A DNA stretch of 63,246 bases from JBAWXE01 sp037144255 (lineage in GTDB: Bacteria > Bacteroidota > Bacteroidia > Chitinophagales > Chitinophagaceae), in assembly GCA_037144255.1 (NCBI GenBank), contig JBAWXE010000007.1, forward strand, positions 1-63,246, in the 5' to 3' direction. Below are positions 19,389 through 27,830 of this stretch, piece after piece (the stretch's first letter is position 1; each line of letters opens with the position of its first letter). The notes beneath the pieces were generated by a model. It made no database searches. It worked only from the letters and a program-made list of their open reading frames with translations, and was not told the origin of the DNA. A program made the position numbers and the translations under genes.

Positions 19389-20474
19389 CTACTTCTTAAA
19401 ATCATCTGAATGTGCAGGTCCTTCAATTTTAGAAAGATCTATTTCCGGTCTATTTACATCACTCACCTTATGTATATCTAATAATAATTTAGGGTTACGA
19501 CCTATCACCTCATTGATCAGTTTAGTTTGTGGGGTGATCGCATTTACATAATGTCCTTGTGAAATAACACTGTGACGATCTACCTTTGAAGGTCCTTCAA
19601 TTACCCAATCCTTTGTTTCTTTTTTGTGGAAACGACAATCATTACATATCCACTCTTCCACTTCACCATATTTGTCTTTTCTAGCAGTAACCCGGAACAC
19701 ATCGTCACCACGCATCCACAAACGCACTTTACCACTACAAGTAGGGCAATCGCGATGTGCATCTACAGGTTTAGTGAACCAAACACGATTCTTGAATCTG
19801 AAAGTCTTATCTGTCAATGCACCTACAGGGCAAACATCGATCACATTACCAATGAATTCATTATGCAATGCTTTACCTATATATGTACTGATCTCAGTTT
19901 TATCGCCACGGTCTAATACTCCATGTTCACGGTTGCCTGTAAGTTGATTAGCTGTAAATACACAACGGTAACACAAGATGCAACGCGTCATGTGTAATTG
20001 TATATAAGGACCTATGTCCTCTTTTTCGAATGTACGACGATTGAATTCATAACGGGTACATTCCGCACCATGCTTGTAACTCAGGTTTTGAAGATCGCAC
20101 TCTCCTGCCTGATCACATACAGGGCAATCCAGCGGATGATTCAGCAATAAGAATTCTGTTACGCCCTTGCGTGCATCCAATACTTTTTCAGAAGTAATAC
20201 TTTTCACCTCCATACCATCCATAACAGTAGTACGGCAGCTGGCTACCAGCTTAGGCATAGGTCGTGGGTCTTTTTCAGAACCTTTGCTTACCTCTACCAA
20301 ACACGTTCGGCATTTGCCACCACTACCTTCCAACTTGCTGTAATAGCACATGGTTGGGGGTACCAAATCTCCTCCTATCTCGCGGGCAGCATTCAGTATC
20401 GTAGTACCGGCTGCTACCTCTATAGAGATATTATCTATCGTTACTTTAAATTTTGGAGTCTGTTCAGACATCAT
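19389..20474 (-). CDS. nuoG: NADH-quinone oxidoreductase subunit G, short form without the large molybdopterin-fold domain
   Basis: Iron-sulfur subunit of the complex I peripheral arm, 361 residues. An N-terminal 2Fe-2S ferredoxin domain (CYYSKLEGSGGKCRTC) is followed by the N5 cluster motif HPLDCPVCDQAGEC and a 4Fe-4S domain with CILCYRC. Near 245-285 a CPTC...CNDC pair resembles the start of the Fe4S4 segment of the molybdopterin-oxidoreductase domain; the protein then ends about 75 residues later. Canonical NuoG is around 700-900 residues. The stop is followed normally by nuoH, so this is a natural short form and not a frameshift. Start is one of two adjacent ATGs (20474 or 20471). Confidence 0.93.
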   Translation of the reverse strand: MMSEQTPKFKVTIDNISIEVAAGTTILNAAREIGGDLVPPTMCYYSKLEGSGGKCRTCLVEVSKGSEKDPRPMPKLVASCRTTVMDGMEVKSITSEKVLDARKGVTEFLLLNHPLDCPVCDQAGECDLQNLSYKHGAECTRYEFNRRTFEKEDIGPYIQLHMTRCILCYRCVFTANQLTGNREHGVLDRGDKTEISTYIGKALHNEFIGNVIDVCPVGALTDKTFRFKNRVWFTKPVDAHRDCPTCSGKVRLWMRGDDVFRVTARKDKYGEVEEWICNDCRFHKKETKDWVIEGPSKVDRHSVISQGHYVNAITPQTKLINEVIGRNPKLLLDIHKVSDVNRPEIDLSKIEGPAHSDDFKK

Positions 20475-20504
20475 TTAGTATTTCAAAAGTTCTTACTACT
20501 AATA

Positions 20505-21854
20505 TTATGCTAGTACTGGCAAAGGATCGGCATAATGTGCTAACCCGTAATTTCTCTTTTGTGATTCTTCCGGATTCAGCACATGCCATTCAAACTCATC
20601 GCGGAAGTGACGGATTGCAGCAGCTACCGGCCATGCAGCAGCATCACCCAGCGGACAAATTGTATTTCCTTCAATCCTGCGCTGAATATCCCATAACAGA
20701 TCTATATCTGTCATTTTACCCTTTCCATATTCCAGATTCTTCAATATTTTATACATCCAGCCGGTGCCTTCGCGACAAGGGCTGCATTGTCCGCAACTTT
20801 CGTGATTGTAAAAATGTGCTAGGGTATAAGTATGACGTACTACACATTGGTCTTCGTCCATAACTATGAAACCACCTGAACCCATCATACTACCTGATAC
20901 AAATCCACCATCTGCCAGACTCTCGTAGTTCATCATACGAGCTTCACCTTTTGCTGTTTTCAGTAATAGGTTAGCAGGTAAAATAGGTACTGAGGATCCA
21001 CCCGGAATGCAAGCCTTCAGGCGTTTGCCTTTAGGAATACCTCCACAATATTCATCACTATAGATAAATTCTTCTACAGAGATGGTCATGTCTATTTCGT
21101 AAATACCCGGCTTATTGATATTTCCGCAAGCAGATATCAATTTAGTACCTGTAGATTTTCCAACGCCAATTTTAGAATATTCTTCACCGCCTATATTGAT
21201 AATAGGCACTATTGCTGCCAGTGTTTCTACATTGTTCACCACTGTAGGGCGCATCCATACACCTTGTATAGCAGGGAATGGGGGTTTGATACGCGGATTA
21301 CCACGTTTGCCTTCTAAGCTTTCTATCAAAGCTGTTTCTTCACCACATATGTAAGCACCGGCACCACGTTGTACATATATTTCACAATCAAAACCTGAGT
21401 TAAGAATATTCTTACCTAACCAGCCATTGTTTTTAGCTTCTTGTATTGCTTGTTCCAGAATGTCTGTTATCCATGCATACTCTCCACGTATATATATGTA
21501 AGTAGCATGAGACCCTAATGCAAAAGAAGAAATGATCAACCCTTCAATAAGCAAGTGAGGGATGAATTCCATCAGATAACGGTCTTTGAAAGTACCGGGC
21601 TCTGATTCATCGGCATTACATACCAGATGACGAGGTACACCTTCAGGTTTAGCCAAAAAGCTCCATTTCATACCGGTAGGGAAGCCCGCACCACCACGAC
21701 CACGAAGACCGCTTTTCTTCACTTCTTCCACTATTTCTTCAGGCGTCATTTTGAACGCCTTGTCTACTGCTGCATAACCACCATGCTTACGATAGGTATC
21801 GTAGTATCGTATACCTTCTACATGTTGATGTTCTAATAATAATTTAACGCCCAT
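20505..21854 (-). CDS. nuoF: NADH-quinone oxidoreductase subunit F (NADH/FMN site)
   Basis: This is where NADH is oxidised: NuoF binds NADH, FMN and cluster N3. GLRGRGGAGFPTGMKW and CNADESEPGTFKDR form the nucleotide and flavin site. GAGAYICGEETALIESLEG is the glycine-rich loop, and the 4Fe-4S ligands are in ESCGQCSPCREGTG plus a later Cys in NTICPLGD. At 449 residues it has a normal length. It is separated from nuoE by three unrelated genes, although NuoE and NuoF work as a pair. Confidence 0.97.
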   Translation of the reverse strand: MGVKLLLEHQHVEGIRYYDTYRKHGGYAAVDKAFKMTPEEIVEEVKKSGLRGRGGAGFPTGMKWSFLAKPEGVPRHLVCNADESEPGTFKDRYLMEFIPHLLIEGLIISSFALGSHATYIYIRGEYAWITDILEQAIQEAKNNGWLGKNILNSGFDCEIYVQRGAGAYICGEETALIESLEGKRGNPRIKPPFPAIQGVWMRPTVVNNVETLAAIVPIINIGGEEYSKIGVGKSTGTKLISACGNINKPGIYEIDMTISVEEFIYSDEYCGGIPKGKRLKACIPGGSSVPILPANLLLKTAKGEARMMNYESLADGGFVSGSMMGSGGFIVMDEDQCVVRHTYTLAHFYNHESCGQCSPCREGTGWMYKILKNLEYGKGKMTDIDLLWDIQRRIEGNTICPLGDAAAWPVAAAIRHFRDEFEWHVLNPEESQKRNYGLAHYADPLPVLA

Positions 21855-21884
21855 AAAGCACGCCTCAAAAGGCTTTATAATGTT

Positions 21885-22328
21885 TTATTTTTCTATTGTC
21901 GTTCCTTCTACTTTAGTTCCTTGTCTACTTAGCATCAACCATTCATTATTCTTTTTGATCCACACTTGCAGCACAGCTAATGAAAAATCCATTTCTTTCC
22001 CATTCATTTTCACTGATACATCACTTCGCATTCTTACGCAAGCCACATTCTGATCTATTGTCACTGTTTCTTTTCCTGATGACATGTTCTTATATACCAG
22101 CTTACCATTGTACATATCATCTATCACATCCCTCTTTGTTTGTATCCAACCATTAGAGTGTCCATACTCCAGATCAGGATGCAATATCTTCTTTAGCGTA
22201 TTAGAGTCTCTATATGTCAGTGCCTTATTAAAACTGTGTACCGCTTTCATCACTTCTTCTGAATTTGCCTTTTGGGCCTGCACCCCAAGGCTTATACACA
22301 ACAATAATAGAGTTACCAGATAACGCAT
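21885..22328 (-). CDS. Secreted SnoaL/DUF4440-like (NTF2-fold) protein inside the nuo operon
   Basis: 147 residues with a signal peptide (MRYLVTLLLLCISLGVQAQ) and one NTF2-like domain: EEVMKAVHSFNKALTYRD, then LKKILHPDLEYGHSNGW, and a terminal strand LAVLQVWIKKNNEWLMLSRQG. This is the pattern of DUF4440/SnoaL-like proteins. Those are small ligand-binding or enzyme folds with no fixed function, and no active site can be assigned here. The protein would be periplasmic. It starts 5 bp after the SRPBCC gene and ends 30 bp before nuoF, so it should be cotranscribed with complex I. Confidence 0.75.
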   Translation of the reverse strand: MRYLVTLLLLCISLGVQAQKANSEEVMKAVHSFNKALTYRDSNTLKKILHPDLEYGHSNGWIQTKRDVIDDMYNGKLVYKNMSSGKETVTIDQNVACVRMRSDVSVKMNGKEMDFSLAVLQVWIKKNNEWLMLSRQGTKVEGTTIEK

Positions 22329-22333
22329 TGGTT

Positions 22334-22738
22334 TTATTTTTTAGTAGTACTTAATACGTATTCTTCCATTGGTTCAAAAAAATGGTCTGTCCATCCGGTC
22401 ATATGTTCTTCCATTTCTTCCTGGCTAGGAAGTCCCTTATGTTCCAATGTCACTTTTGTTCCTTCTGTATCTTTTGTCAACTTATAATGAACTTCAGATG
22501 CTGGTGTACCTTTTGGCCATTCTGATACACTCCATGTATATGCCAGTTCATTTTCAGTCATTTTCAATATCTCCCCTTCTACCCATCCATCAAACATGCT
22601 AAACTTACCACCTACTTTTTTCTCTATCACGGCTTCTCCTCCACTCCAGGCTCTTAGTTTTTTTTCGTCTGTCAGTAACTCCATCACGTGTTTAGGTGAT
22701 GTAAGCAGTATATATTCAAAGGTCAGATCGAAAGCCAT
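22334..22738 (-). CDS. SRPBCC / AHSA1-type (START-like) domain protein inside the nuo operon
   Basis: 134-residue cytoplasmic protein of the AHSA1 branch of the SRPBCC superfamily. The pattern TSPKHVMELLTDEKKLRAW, GGKFSMFDGWVEGEIL and HKGLPSQEEMEEHMTGWTDH is typical, including the W-x-x-H ending near the long C-terminal helix. These folds have a deep hydrophobic cavity and bind ligands or client proteins; the ligand here is unknown. It lies 8 bp after the lipoprotein gene and 5 bp before the DUF4440-like gene. Confidence 0.78.
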   Translation of the reverse strand: MAFDLTFEYILLTSPKHVMELLTDEKKLRAWSGGEAVIEKKVGGKFSMFDGWVEGEILKMTENELAYTWSVSEWPKGTPASEVHYKLTKDTEGTKVTLEHKGLPSQEEMEEHMTGWTDHFFEPMEEYVLSTTKK

Positions 22739-22746
22739 GTTCCTGT

Positions 22747-23193
22747 TTATTGTTTTTTTAAAATGTATTTGTCTGCTAATGTTCCTATTATCACCTTACT
22801 ATCAATATCCAATTGTCTGATGCTATTCTTTTCCACTTTGTATTTGAATTTGACTTGCTTGCTGTTTTCTAATGTCAGTAAGCCTTCATTCAATGACCAT
22901 GGTTTTCCAGCTGATCTATTCACTACATTCTTACCTACATATTCTTCCATCACTTCATAGCTTTTATCTTCTTTCAATACGATGGTAGTCTTCATTCCTT
23001 CACCATCTGCGCAAGGCAATATACCCATGTATGTACCTGATATATTTTCATCCGCATCATCATCCAATACATTTCTTACTATCTCAGTAGCCTTACCTGT
23101 ACTGCCGGCCCCTGTACCAATAGTGGTAGCATTACCACACGCAGTAAATACTACAGCTAATATCCATATTCCAAAGAGCTTCACCTTGTTCAT
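22747..23193 (-). CDS. NlpE-like lipoprotein inside the nuo operon
   Basis: 148 residues. The lipobox (VVFTACG) gives a lipoprotein with Cys20 as the acylated residue. The region GTYMGILPCADGEGMKTTIVL matches the N-terminal NlpE domain, whose usual text is LPCADCxGI. Here the second Cys is Gly, so the CxxC that NlpE uses for disulfide or metal sensing is absent. Two beta-strand blocks follow (KSYEVMEEYVGKN, KYKVEKNSIRQLDID). It is a likely envelope protein, possibly a copper or redox stress sensor by family, but the lost Cys weakens that. It begins 8 bp after nuoE. Confidence 0.7.
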   Translation of the reverse strand: MNKVKLFGIWILAVVFTACGNATTIGTGAGSTGKATEIVRNVLDDDADENISGTYMGILPCADGEGMKTTIVLKEDKSYEVMEEYVGKNVVNRSAGKPWSLNEGLLTLENSKQVKFKYKVEKNSIRQLDIDSKVIIGTLADKYILKKQ

Positions 23194-23201
23194 AGCTACT
23201 G

Positions 23202-23696
23202 TTAGTTTTTAGCAGCAGCTCTTAATTCATCTAACAAGGCATCTATTTTATCGTTCGTCAAAAACTCTCTATAATTCTTACCCAACTGCATCATTGGTGC
23301 ATATCCACAAGCTCCAAGGCATTCCGCAGGTTTCAAGGTGAACAGCCCATCCGGTGTTGTTTCACCTTCTTTGATACCTAAGCGTTGTTTGATATGTTCT
23401 ATGATACCATCGCTACCATTCAGCATACAAGGTCCGGTACGACAAACTTCTAATACATATTTGCCTACAGGTTTCATATTGAACATAGTATAGAAAGTAG
23501 CTACTTCATATACTTCTATAGGCTTTATGCTCAGCAATTCTGCTATATAGTCCATTACAGGTACATCCAGCCAACCGCCAAATTCATCTTGAGCCAAATG
23601 TAGCAAAGGGATCAATGCACTCTTTTGTTTCCCTTCGGGGTAACGAGCAATGATCTCTTGTACTTTCTTTATTTTTTCTTCACTAAACTTCACCAT
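23202..23696 (-). CDS. nuoE: NADH-quinone oxidoreductase subunit E (2Fe-2S)
   Basis: Thioredoxin-like 2Fe-2S subunit that pairs with NuoF. The four cluster ligands lie in CRTGPC and CLGACG, the usual C-x4-5-C and C-x3-C pattern. EVATFYTMFNMKPVGKY is the family core. 164 residues, normal length. It sits 24 bp after nuoD and is followed by the NlpE-like gene instead of nuoF. Confidence 0.96.
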   Translation of the reverse strand: MVKFSEEKIKKVQEIIARYPEGKQKSALIPLLHLAQDEFGGWLDVPVMDYIAELLSIKPIEVYEVATFYTMFNMKPVGKYVLEVCRTGPCMLNGSDGIIEHIKQRLGIKEGETTPDGLFTLKPAECLGACGYAPMMQLGKNYREFLTNDKIDALLDELRAAAKN

Positions 23697-23720
23697 GTGA
23701 ATGAGCTAGTTTGATATTTA

Positions 23721-24935
23721 TTATGCATCTAATTCTCCAGCTATCAGGTTCAGACTACTGAGCGTGACAACAGCATCACTTAATAATCCATTCTTAACGA
23801 TCTCAGGGTATACCTGATAATACACAAAGCATGGACGGCGGAAGTGCAAACGGTAAGGAGTACGTCCACCATCACTGATGAGGTAGTAACCCAATTCACC
23901 ATTAGCACCTTCTACGCAGTTATATACTTCACCGGGCAATATATTTACTTCACCCATCACTATCTTAAAGTGATAGATGAGTGCTTCCATTTTTGTATAA
24001 ACATCTTTTTTCTCCGGCAGATAAAAATCAGGCACATCTGCATGATATACTGAAGGATCCAAATGTTTCAATTTTTCCATTGCCTGATGAATGATACTCA
24101 GGCTTTGCCATATCTCTTCATTACGTACCAGATAACGATCATACACATCCCCGGTAGTACCAACAGGTATCTTGAAATCAAAATCTTCGTAGGAACAATA
24201 TGGGTCAGATACACGCACATCATAGTCGATACCTGCTGCACGCAGGTTAGGGCCGGTAACACCATAATTCAATGCCATCTCTGCTCCCAAAGGACCCGCA
24301 CCGATACAACGATCCATGAATATCCTGTTACGATTCAAAAGGTTTTCAAATTCCTTCATCGTTTTAGGGAACGTCTTTAAAAACTTATCCAGTTTTGACC
24401 AAGCAGCTTCAGTAAAATTTCTCTCAAATCCACCTACACGGCCAATATTGGTAGTGAGACGTGAACCACATATTTCTTCAAATATTTCGTAGATCAATTC
24501 ACGAAATTGGAATACATATGTAAAAGTGGTAAGCGCTCCGGTATCTACTGCTATTACAGAATTACAAACCAGATGGTCTGCAATACGCGATAGTTCCATT
24601 ATTATTACACGCAAATAATCTACGCGTTTAGGCATTTTCAAGCCCAAAAGTTTTTCTACTGTCAGATGCCAGCCTGTATTGTTAATCGGAGCAGAACAAT
24701 AGTTAAGCCTATCTGTTAATGGAGTTACCTGATAATATGAACGACGTTCAGCTATCTTTTCAAAAGCACGGTGTATATAGCCAATGGTAGGTGTTGTTTC
24801 CAACACACGCTCACCATCTATCTCCATGATGTTCTGAAACACACCATGCGTAGCCGGGTGTGTAGGACCCAGATTCAGCGTGGTAGTCTGCTTTTGTATC
24901 GACTCTTCTGCGAGTTTTATGTGATGTTCACTCAT
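23721..24935 (-). CDS. nuoD: NADH-quinone oxidoreductase subunit D
   Basis: The 49-kDa-type subunit lining the quinone-binding site. LGPTHPATHGVFQNIMEIDG carries the conserved His pair, and IGYIHRAFEKIAERRSYYQ and RVGGFERNFTEAAW are diagnostic. The C-terminus (PCFVYYQVYPEIVKNGLL ... LNLIAGELDA) ends without the common GEVDR tail, a minor variant. 404 residues. 55 bp separate it from nuoC, which is a separate gene, not a CD fusion. Confidence 0.96.
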   Translation of the reverse strand: MSEHHIKLAEESIQKQTTTLNLGPTHPATHGVFQNIMEIDGERVLETTPTIGYIHRAFEKIAERRSYYQVTPLTDRLNYCSAPINNTGWHLTVEKLLGLKMPKRVDYLRVIIMELSRIADHLVCNSVIAVDTGALTTFTYVFQFRELIYEIFEEICGSRLTTNIGRVGGFERNFTEAAWSKLDKFLKTFPKTMKEFENLLNRNRIFMDRCIGAGPLGAEMALNYGVTGPNLRAAGIDYDVRVSDPYCSYEDFDFKIPVGTTGDVYDRYLVRNEEIWQSLSIIHQAMEKLKHLDPSVYHADVPDFYLPEKKDVYTKMEALIYHFKIVMGEVNILPGEVYNCVEGANGELGYYLISDGGRTPYRLHFRRPCFVYYQVYPEIVKNGLLSDAVVTLSSLNLIAGELDA

Positions 24936-24990
24936 ACATCAAAGTCCTTGCCGGACTTATATAACAGTTAATAATGAATCATTTCTTCTA

Positions 24991-25524
24991 TTACTCTCTA
25001 ACAGGTGTAGCTGTTGTGCCACCTCTGCCAAACATTTCATCGTCCTTATCTGTACGCGTAGCATCTTCCAATGTAAATTCCTTGCGCATTGGGAAGTAAT
25101 CCATTTCGTCCACATTCAGTATACGTGTAAGATTTGGATGTCCAATAAAGTTGAAACCGAAGAAATCATAGGTTTCACGTTCCATCCAGTTAGCACCTGC
25201 AAATAATTTAGTAGCCGTAAATACATCCGGCTTTGAAGAAGGCACATATACTTTCAAACGAACGCGAACATTATCGATCATATTGTGTAAGTGATATACT
25301 ACACACAACTCTTCGTTCTTACGATCCGGATAATGCACACCTGTAATGTCTGTGAGGAAACGAAAACGTAGTCCTTCATCCTCATATAAAAACTGCATCA
25401 CCTTCAGATTCATTTCGGCCGGAACTTTTACAGTAAGAAAACCAAATTGTTCTTCCCACTCAGTCAGTTGCTCACCGAATTTATTCGTCAGGTTTTGTTT
25501 TATTATATCGTTGGTCAAACTCAT
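24991..25524 (-). CDS. nuoC: NADH-quinone oxidoreductase subunit C
   Basis: The 30-kDa-type subunit of the complex I peripheral arm. I use the ATG at 25522-25524 (MSLTNDI, 177 residues) and not a TTG nine bases upstream. Marks: FLTDITGVHYPDR, YHLHNMIDNVRVRLK, and GANWMERETYDFFGFNFIGHP followed by LTRILNVDEMDYFPMRKEF. The ATG lies 9 bp after the nuoB stop. Confidence 0.95.
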   Translation of the reverse strand: MSLTNDIIKQNLTNKFGEQLTEWEEQFGFLTVKVPAEMNLKVMQFLYEDEGLRFRFLTDITGVHYPDRKNEELCVVYHLHNMIDNVRVRLKVYVPSSKPDVFTATKLFAGANWMERETYDFFGFNFIGHPNLTRILNVDEMDYFPMRKEFTLEDATRTDKDDEMFGRGGTTATPVRE

Positions 25525-25533
25525 AAATGTCAA

Positions 25534-26097
25534 TTATTCTATCCCGTAACTACTCATTAGTGCTTTATATTGGTCACTCTTTCTTCTACGCAAGCTTTCG
25601 TTTTGTACTATATCTTGTAGCTTCAGCACACCATCCAATATACCTTCCGGTCTCGGAGGACAACCCGGTACATATACATCTACAGGTATTACTTGATCAA
25701 TACCTTGTAATACTGAGTATGAATCAAAAATACCACCACTGCTGGCACAAGCACCAATAGCTATTACCCAGCGTGGTTCTGCCATTTGCAGATATACCTG
25801 ACGTAATACCGGTCCCATCTTTTTAGAAATGGTACCAGCCACTAGTAGCATATCGCATTGACGTGGGGTGAAACCCATACGCTCTGATCCAAAACGTGCC
25901 AGATCATAATTGGCACCCATGGTAGCCATGAACTCAATACCACAACAAGATGTAGCGAAGGGCAGTGGCCATAGAGAATTTTTGCGGGCGAGACCTACTA
26001 CCTTATCAAAAGAGGTTGCATAAAAACCTTCACCTGAATACCCTTCAGGTATTTCCACCAACTTAATATTCGTATTATATTGAACCGGACGAGGCAT
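25534..26097 (-). CDS. nuoB: NADH-quinone oxidoreductase subunit B (cluster N2)
   Basis: Carries the terminal 4Fe-4S cluster N2 that reduces quinone. ATSCCGIEFMA holds the tandem Cys pair, GACASSGG and VPGCPPRPE the other two ligands. 187 residues, normal. It follows nuoA by 65 bp. Confidence 0.97.
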   Translation of the reverse strand: MPRPVQYNTNIKLVEIPEGYSGEGFYATSFDKVVGLARKNSLWPLPFATSCCGIEFMATMGANYDLARFGSERMGFTPRQCDMLLVAGTISKKMGPVLRQVYLQMAEPRWVIAIGACASSGGIFDSYSVLQGIDQVIPVDVYVPGCPPRPEGILDGVLKLQDIVQNESLRRRKSDQYKALMSSYGIE

Positions 26098-26162
26098 AAT
26101 CTATTTTTATTAGAGACAACAATCAATTATAATAGCTTGTTGTGTTTTCTGAATTATTCCTA

Positions 26163-26555
26163 TTAGTCTTCCCACTTGAGTGCTCCTTTCTTAATGATGT
26201 AGATAAATCCACACAAAAAGAAACCAACAAACATCAGAACAGCAAAAAAGCCTTCCTGTCCTAATTCTCTAAAGTTTATTGCGTACGGGTAAAAGAAGAT
26301 CACTTCAACATCAAACAACACAAACAAAATGGCTACGAGGAAATACTTTATGGCCATTGGCTGGCGAGCATTACCCACTGATGGGATACCACTTTCAAAA
26401 TTTATAAGCTTATCGTGTGTTCTTCTTTTCGGACCTAATAAGTGTGTTACCACCATCATTATCACTACAAATCCTACTGCAACAACCAGCTGTAGAGCTA
26501 CCGGTAGGTAGTTAGCTGGGGTACTTTGTTCTACTGCCAACAATAAAGAATTCAT
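26163..26555 (-). CDS. nuoA: NADH-quinone oxidoreductase subunit A
   Basis: First gene of the nuo operon; membrane subunit with three helices. NFESGIPSVGNARQPMAIKY is the conserved loop near the quinone site, and LFVLFDVEVIFFYPYAI carries the conserved Asp-Glu in helix 2. 130 residues. A strong consensus promoter lies about 40 bp upstream. Confidence 0.96.
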   Translation of the reverse strand: MNSLLLAVEQSTPANYLPVALQLVVAVGFVVIMMVVTHLLGPKRRTHDKLINFESGIPSVGNARQPMAIKYFLVAILFVLFDVEVIFFYPYAINFRELGQEGFFAVLMFVGFFLCGFIYIIKKGALKWED

Positions 26556-26597
26556 AAATTAGTAGCTATGCTAGAAATACTTTTGTTTCAGAATAAG

Positions 26598-26627
26598 CAA
26601 AGGTACTCCTATGTAGCAAATAAGCAA
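26598..26627 (-). promoter_or_regulatory. Promoter of the nuo operon
   Basis: On the minus strand TTG (26625-26627), a 19-bp spacer and TACCTTTG (26598-26605) match the Bacteroidota sigma-ABfr consensus (TTG, about 19-20 bp, TAnnTTTG) exactly. Transcription would start near 26592, leaving a leader of around 37 bases before nuoA. Confidence 0.65.
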
Positions 26628-26834
26628 TTATAACTCAGTATTTAATATCCCATAACAAATAATTCAATAAATGCCTATTCTATTGATTCCTATGGCATGG
26701 AATCACATTTTACTCAGAATAAATGATATCAATCAGTCATTTTTTCTTATCACTTCACATTAGTGCATTTGCCTATATTAATTAAGTGATACAGGTAATA
26801 TTTTATTTGAAAGCTGAGACACGAATTATTAATC

Positions 26835-26842
26835 TATTTTTG
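26835..26842 (+). promoter_or_regulatory. Putative -7 element for the FkbM/GT2/flippase operon
   Basis: TATTTTTG matches TAnnTTTG exactly and lies 33 bp before the ATG at 26876. The best upstream TTG is 25 bp away, longer than usual, so the -33 element is weak or absent. Confidence 0.35.
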
Positions 26843-26875
26843 TTCACTTGATATATATACAGCAATCGTACTTTT

Positions 26876-27799
26876 ATGAGTATTCTACCTTCTCTAAAGA
26901 AAATATATAAAAAATACACTCCTCAATTTATTGTTAACACCAGAGCTGCACGGCAACACAAGCAGCTTTTTTCTGATTTGCATAACAAAGTGCTTAATTA
27001 TTTATCTGATTTACAACAAAATGGCGCAATAAATGCAGATGAAAAGGAAGTTTTATCATATCTAGAAAATCATTTTATTAACCCTATTCCTTATATTTTT
27101 ACAGATAAATACAAAAAAAACATCATAAAAATATTCTATGATAATAAGGTTAAGCTTGAATATGTATTTTGGAATGGCAAAAAACTCTACTTCAAAAGTG
27201 ATTTTGTAGCATATGATATAAAAAGAGCAGTTATAGCGCTTATGGAAGAACAAGACGCTGCCTCTCCACACAGATATCTTACTAATTCATTTCAGGTACC
27301 GAATAATTCTGTAGTAGTAGATGTAGGAGCAGCTGAGGGTACTTTTGGATTAGACATTATAGAGAGAGTAAAAAAACTATATTTAATTGAAGCCGATCCA
27401 AGATGGAAAAATGCTCTTGAAAATACATTTGAACCTTGGAAAGATAAAGTAGAGATCATTTATAAATTTGCTTCGGATGCTAGCAGTAATTCTACTATTA
27501 GCATAGATGACATTTATAAAAAAGAAGGTCAGATAGATTTTATAAAAATAGATGTGGAAGGTGCTGAAGAAAAAGTAATGAAAGGTGCTACTTCGCTGAT
27601 AAATCACACAAACAGACCATTAAAAATAGTTATGTGTACTTATCACAACCAGAATGATGCTGATCAATTTTCTTCTTTGTTGAAGCAAATGAATTTTGAT
27701 ATACATTTTTCTGATAAATACATTCTCTTCATTTACGATAAAAACCAAGCACCACCCTACCTTAGAAAAGGTTTGATAAGGGCAACATTAAATAAATAA
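26876..27799 (+). CDS. FkbM-family SAM-dependent methyltransferase
   Basis: 307 residues. A poorly conserved N-terminal 150 residues precedes a Rossmann methyltransferase domain: VVDVGAAEGTFGLDIIERV (SAM-binding glycine loop), LIEADPRWKNALENTF (acidic strand end), then FIKIDVEGAEEKVMKGA, the FkbM hallmark. The family O-methylates sugars or lipids in surface polysaccharides. No signal or membrane segment, so cytoplasmic. First of three closely spaced genes (gaps 31 and 14 bp) with a glycosyltransferase and a flippase, so it probably methylates the glycan they make. Base composition is clearly more AT-rich than the nuo genes, consistent with a horizontally exchanged glycan cluster. Confidence 0.85.
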   Translation: MSILPSLKKIYKKYTPQFIVNTRAARQHKQLFSDLHNKVLNYLSDLQQNGAINADEKEVLSYLENHFINPIPYIFTDKYKKNIIKIFYDNKVKLEYVFWNGKKLYFKSDFVAYDIKRAVIALMEEQDAASPHRYLTNSFQVPNNSVVVDVGAAEGTFGLDIIERVKKLYLIEADPRWKNALENTFEPWKDKVEIIYKFASDASSNSTISIDDIYKKEGQIDFIKIDVEGAEEKVMKGATSLINHTNRPLKIVMCTYHNQNDADQFSSLLKQMNFDIHFSDKYILFIYDKNQAPPYLRKGLIRATLNK

Positions 27800-27830
27800 T
27801 AGACCAAAATATCATACAATAAATAAGCAA

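Larger units (their letters stand above)
26556..26875. other. Divergent control region between nuoA and the surface-polysaccharide module
   Basis: 320 AT-rich bp with the nuoA promoter (26598-26627, minus) on one side and a -7-like TATTTTTG (26835-26842, plus) on the other. The middle part (26640-26830) shows no ORF, strong hairpin or repeat. Confidence 0.6.
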
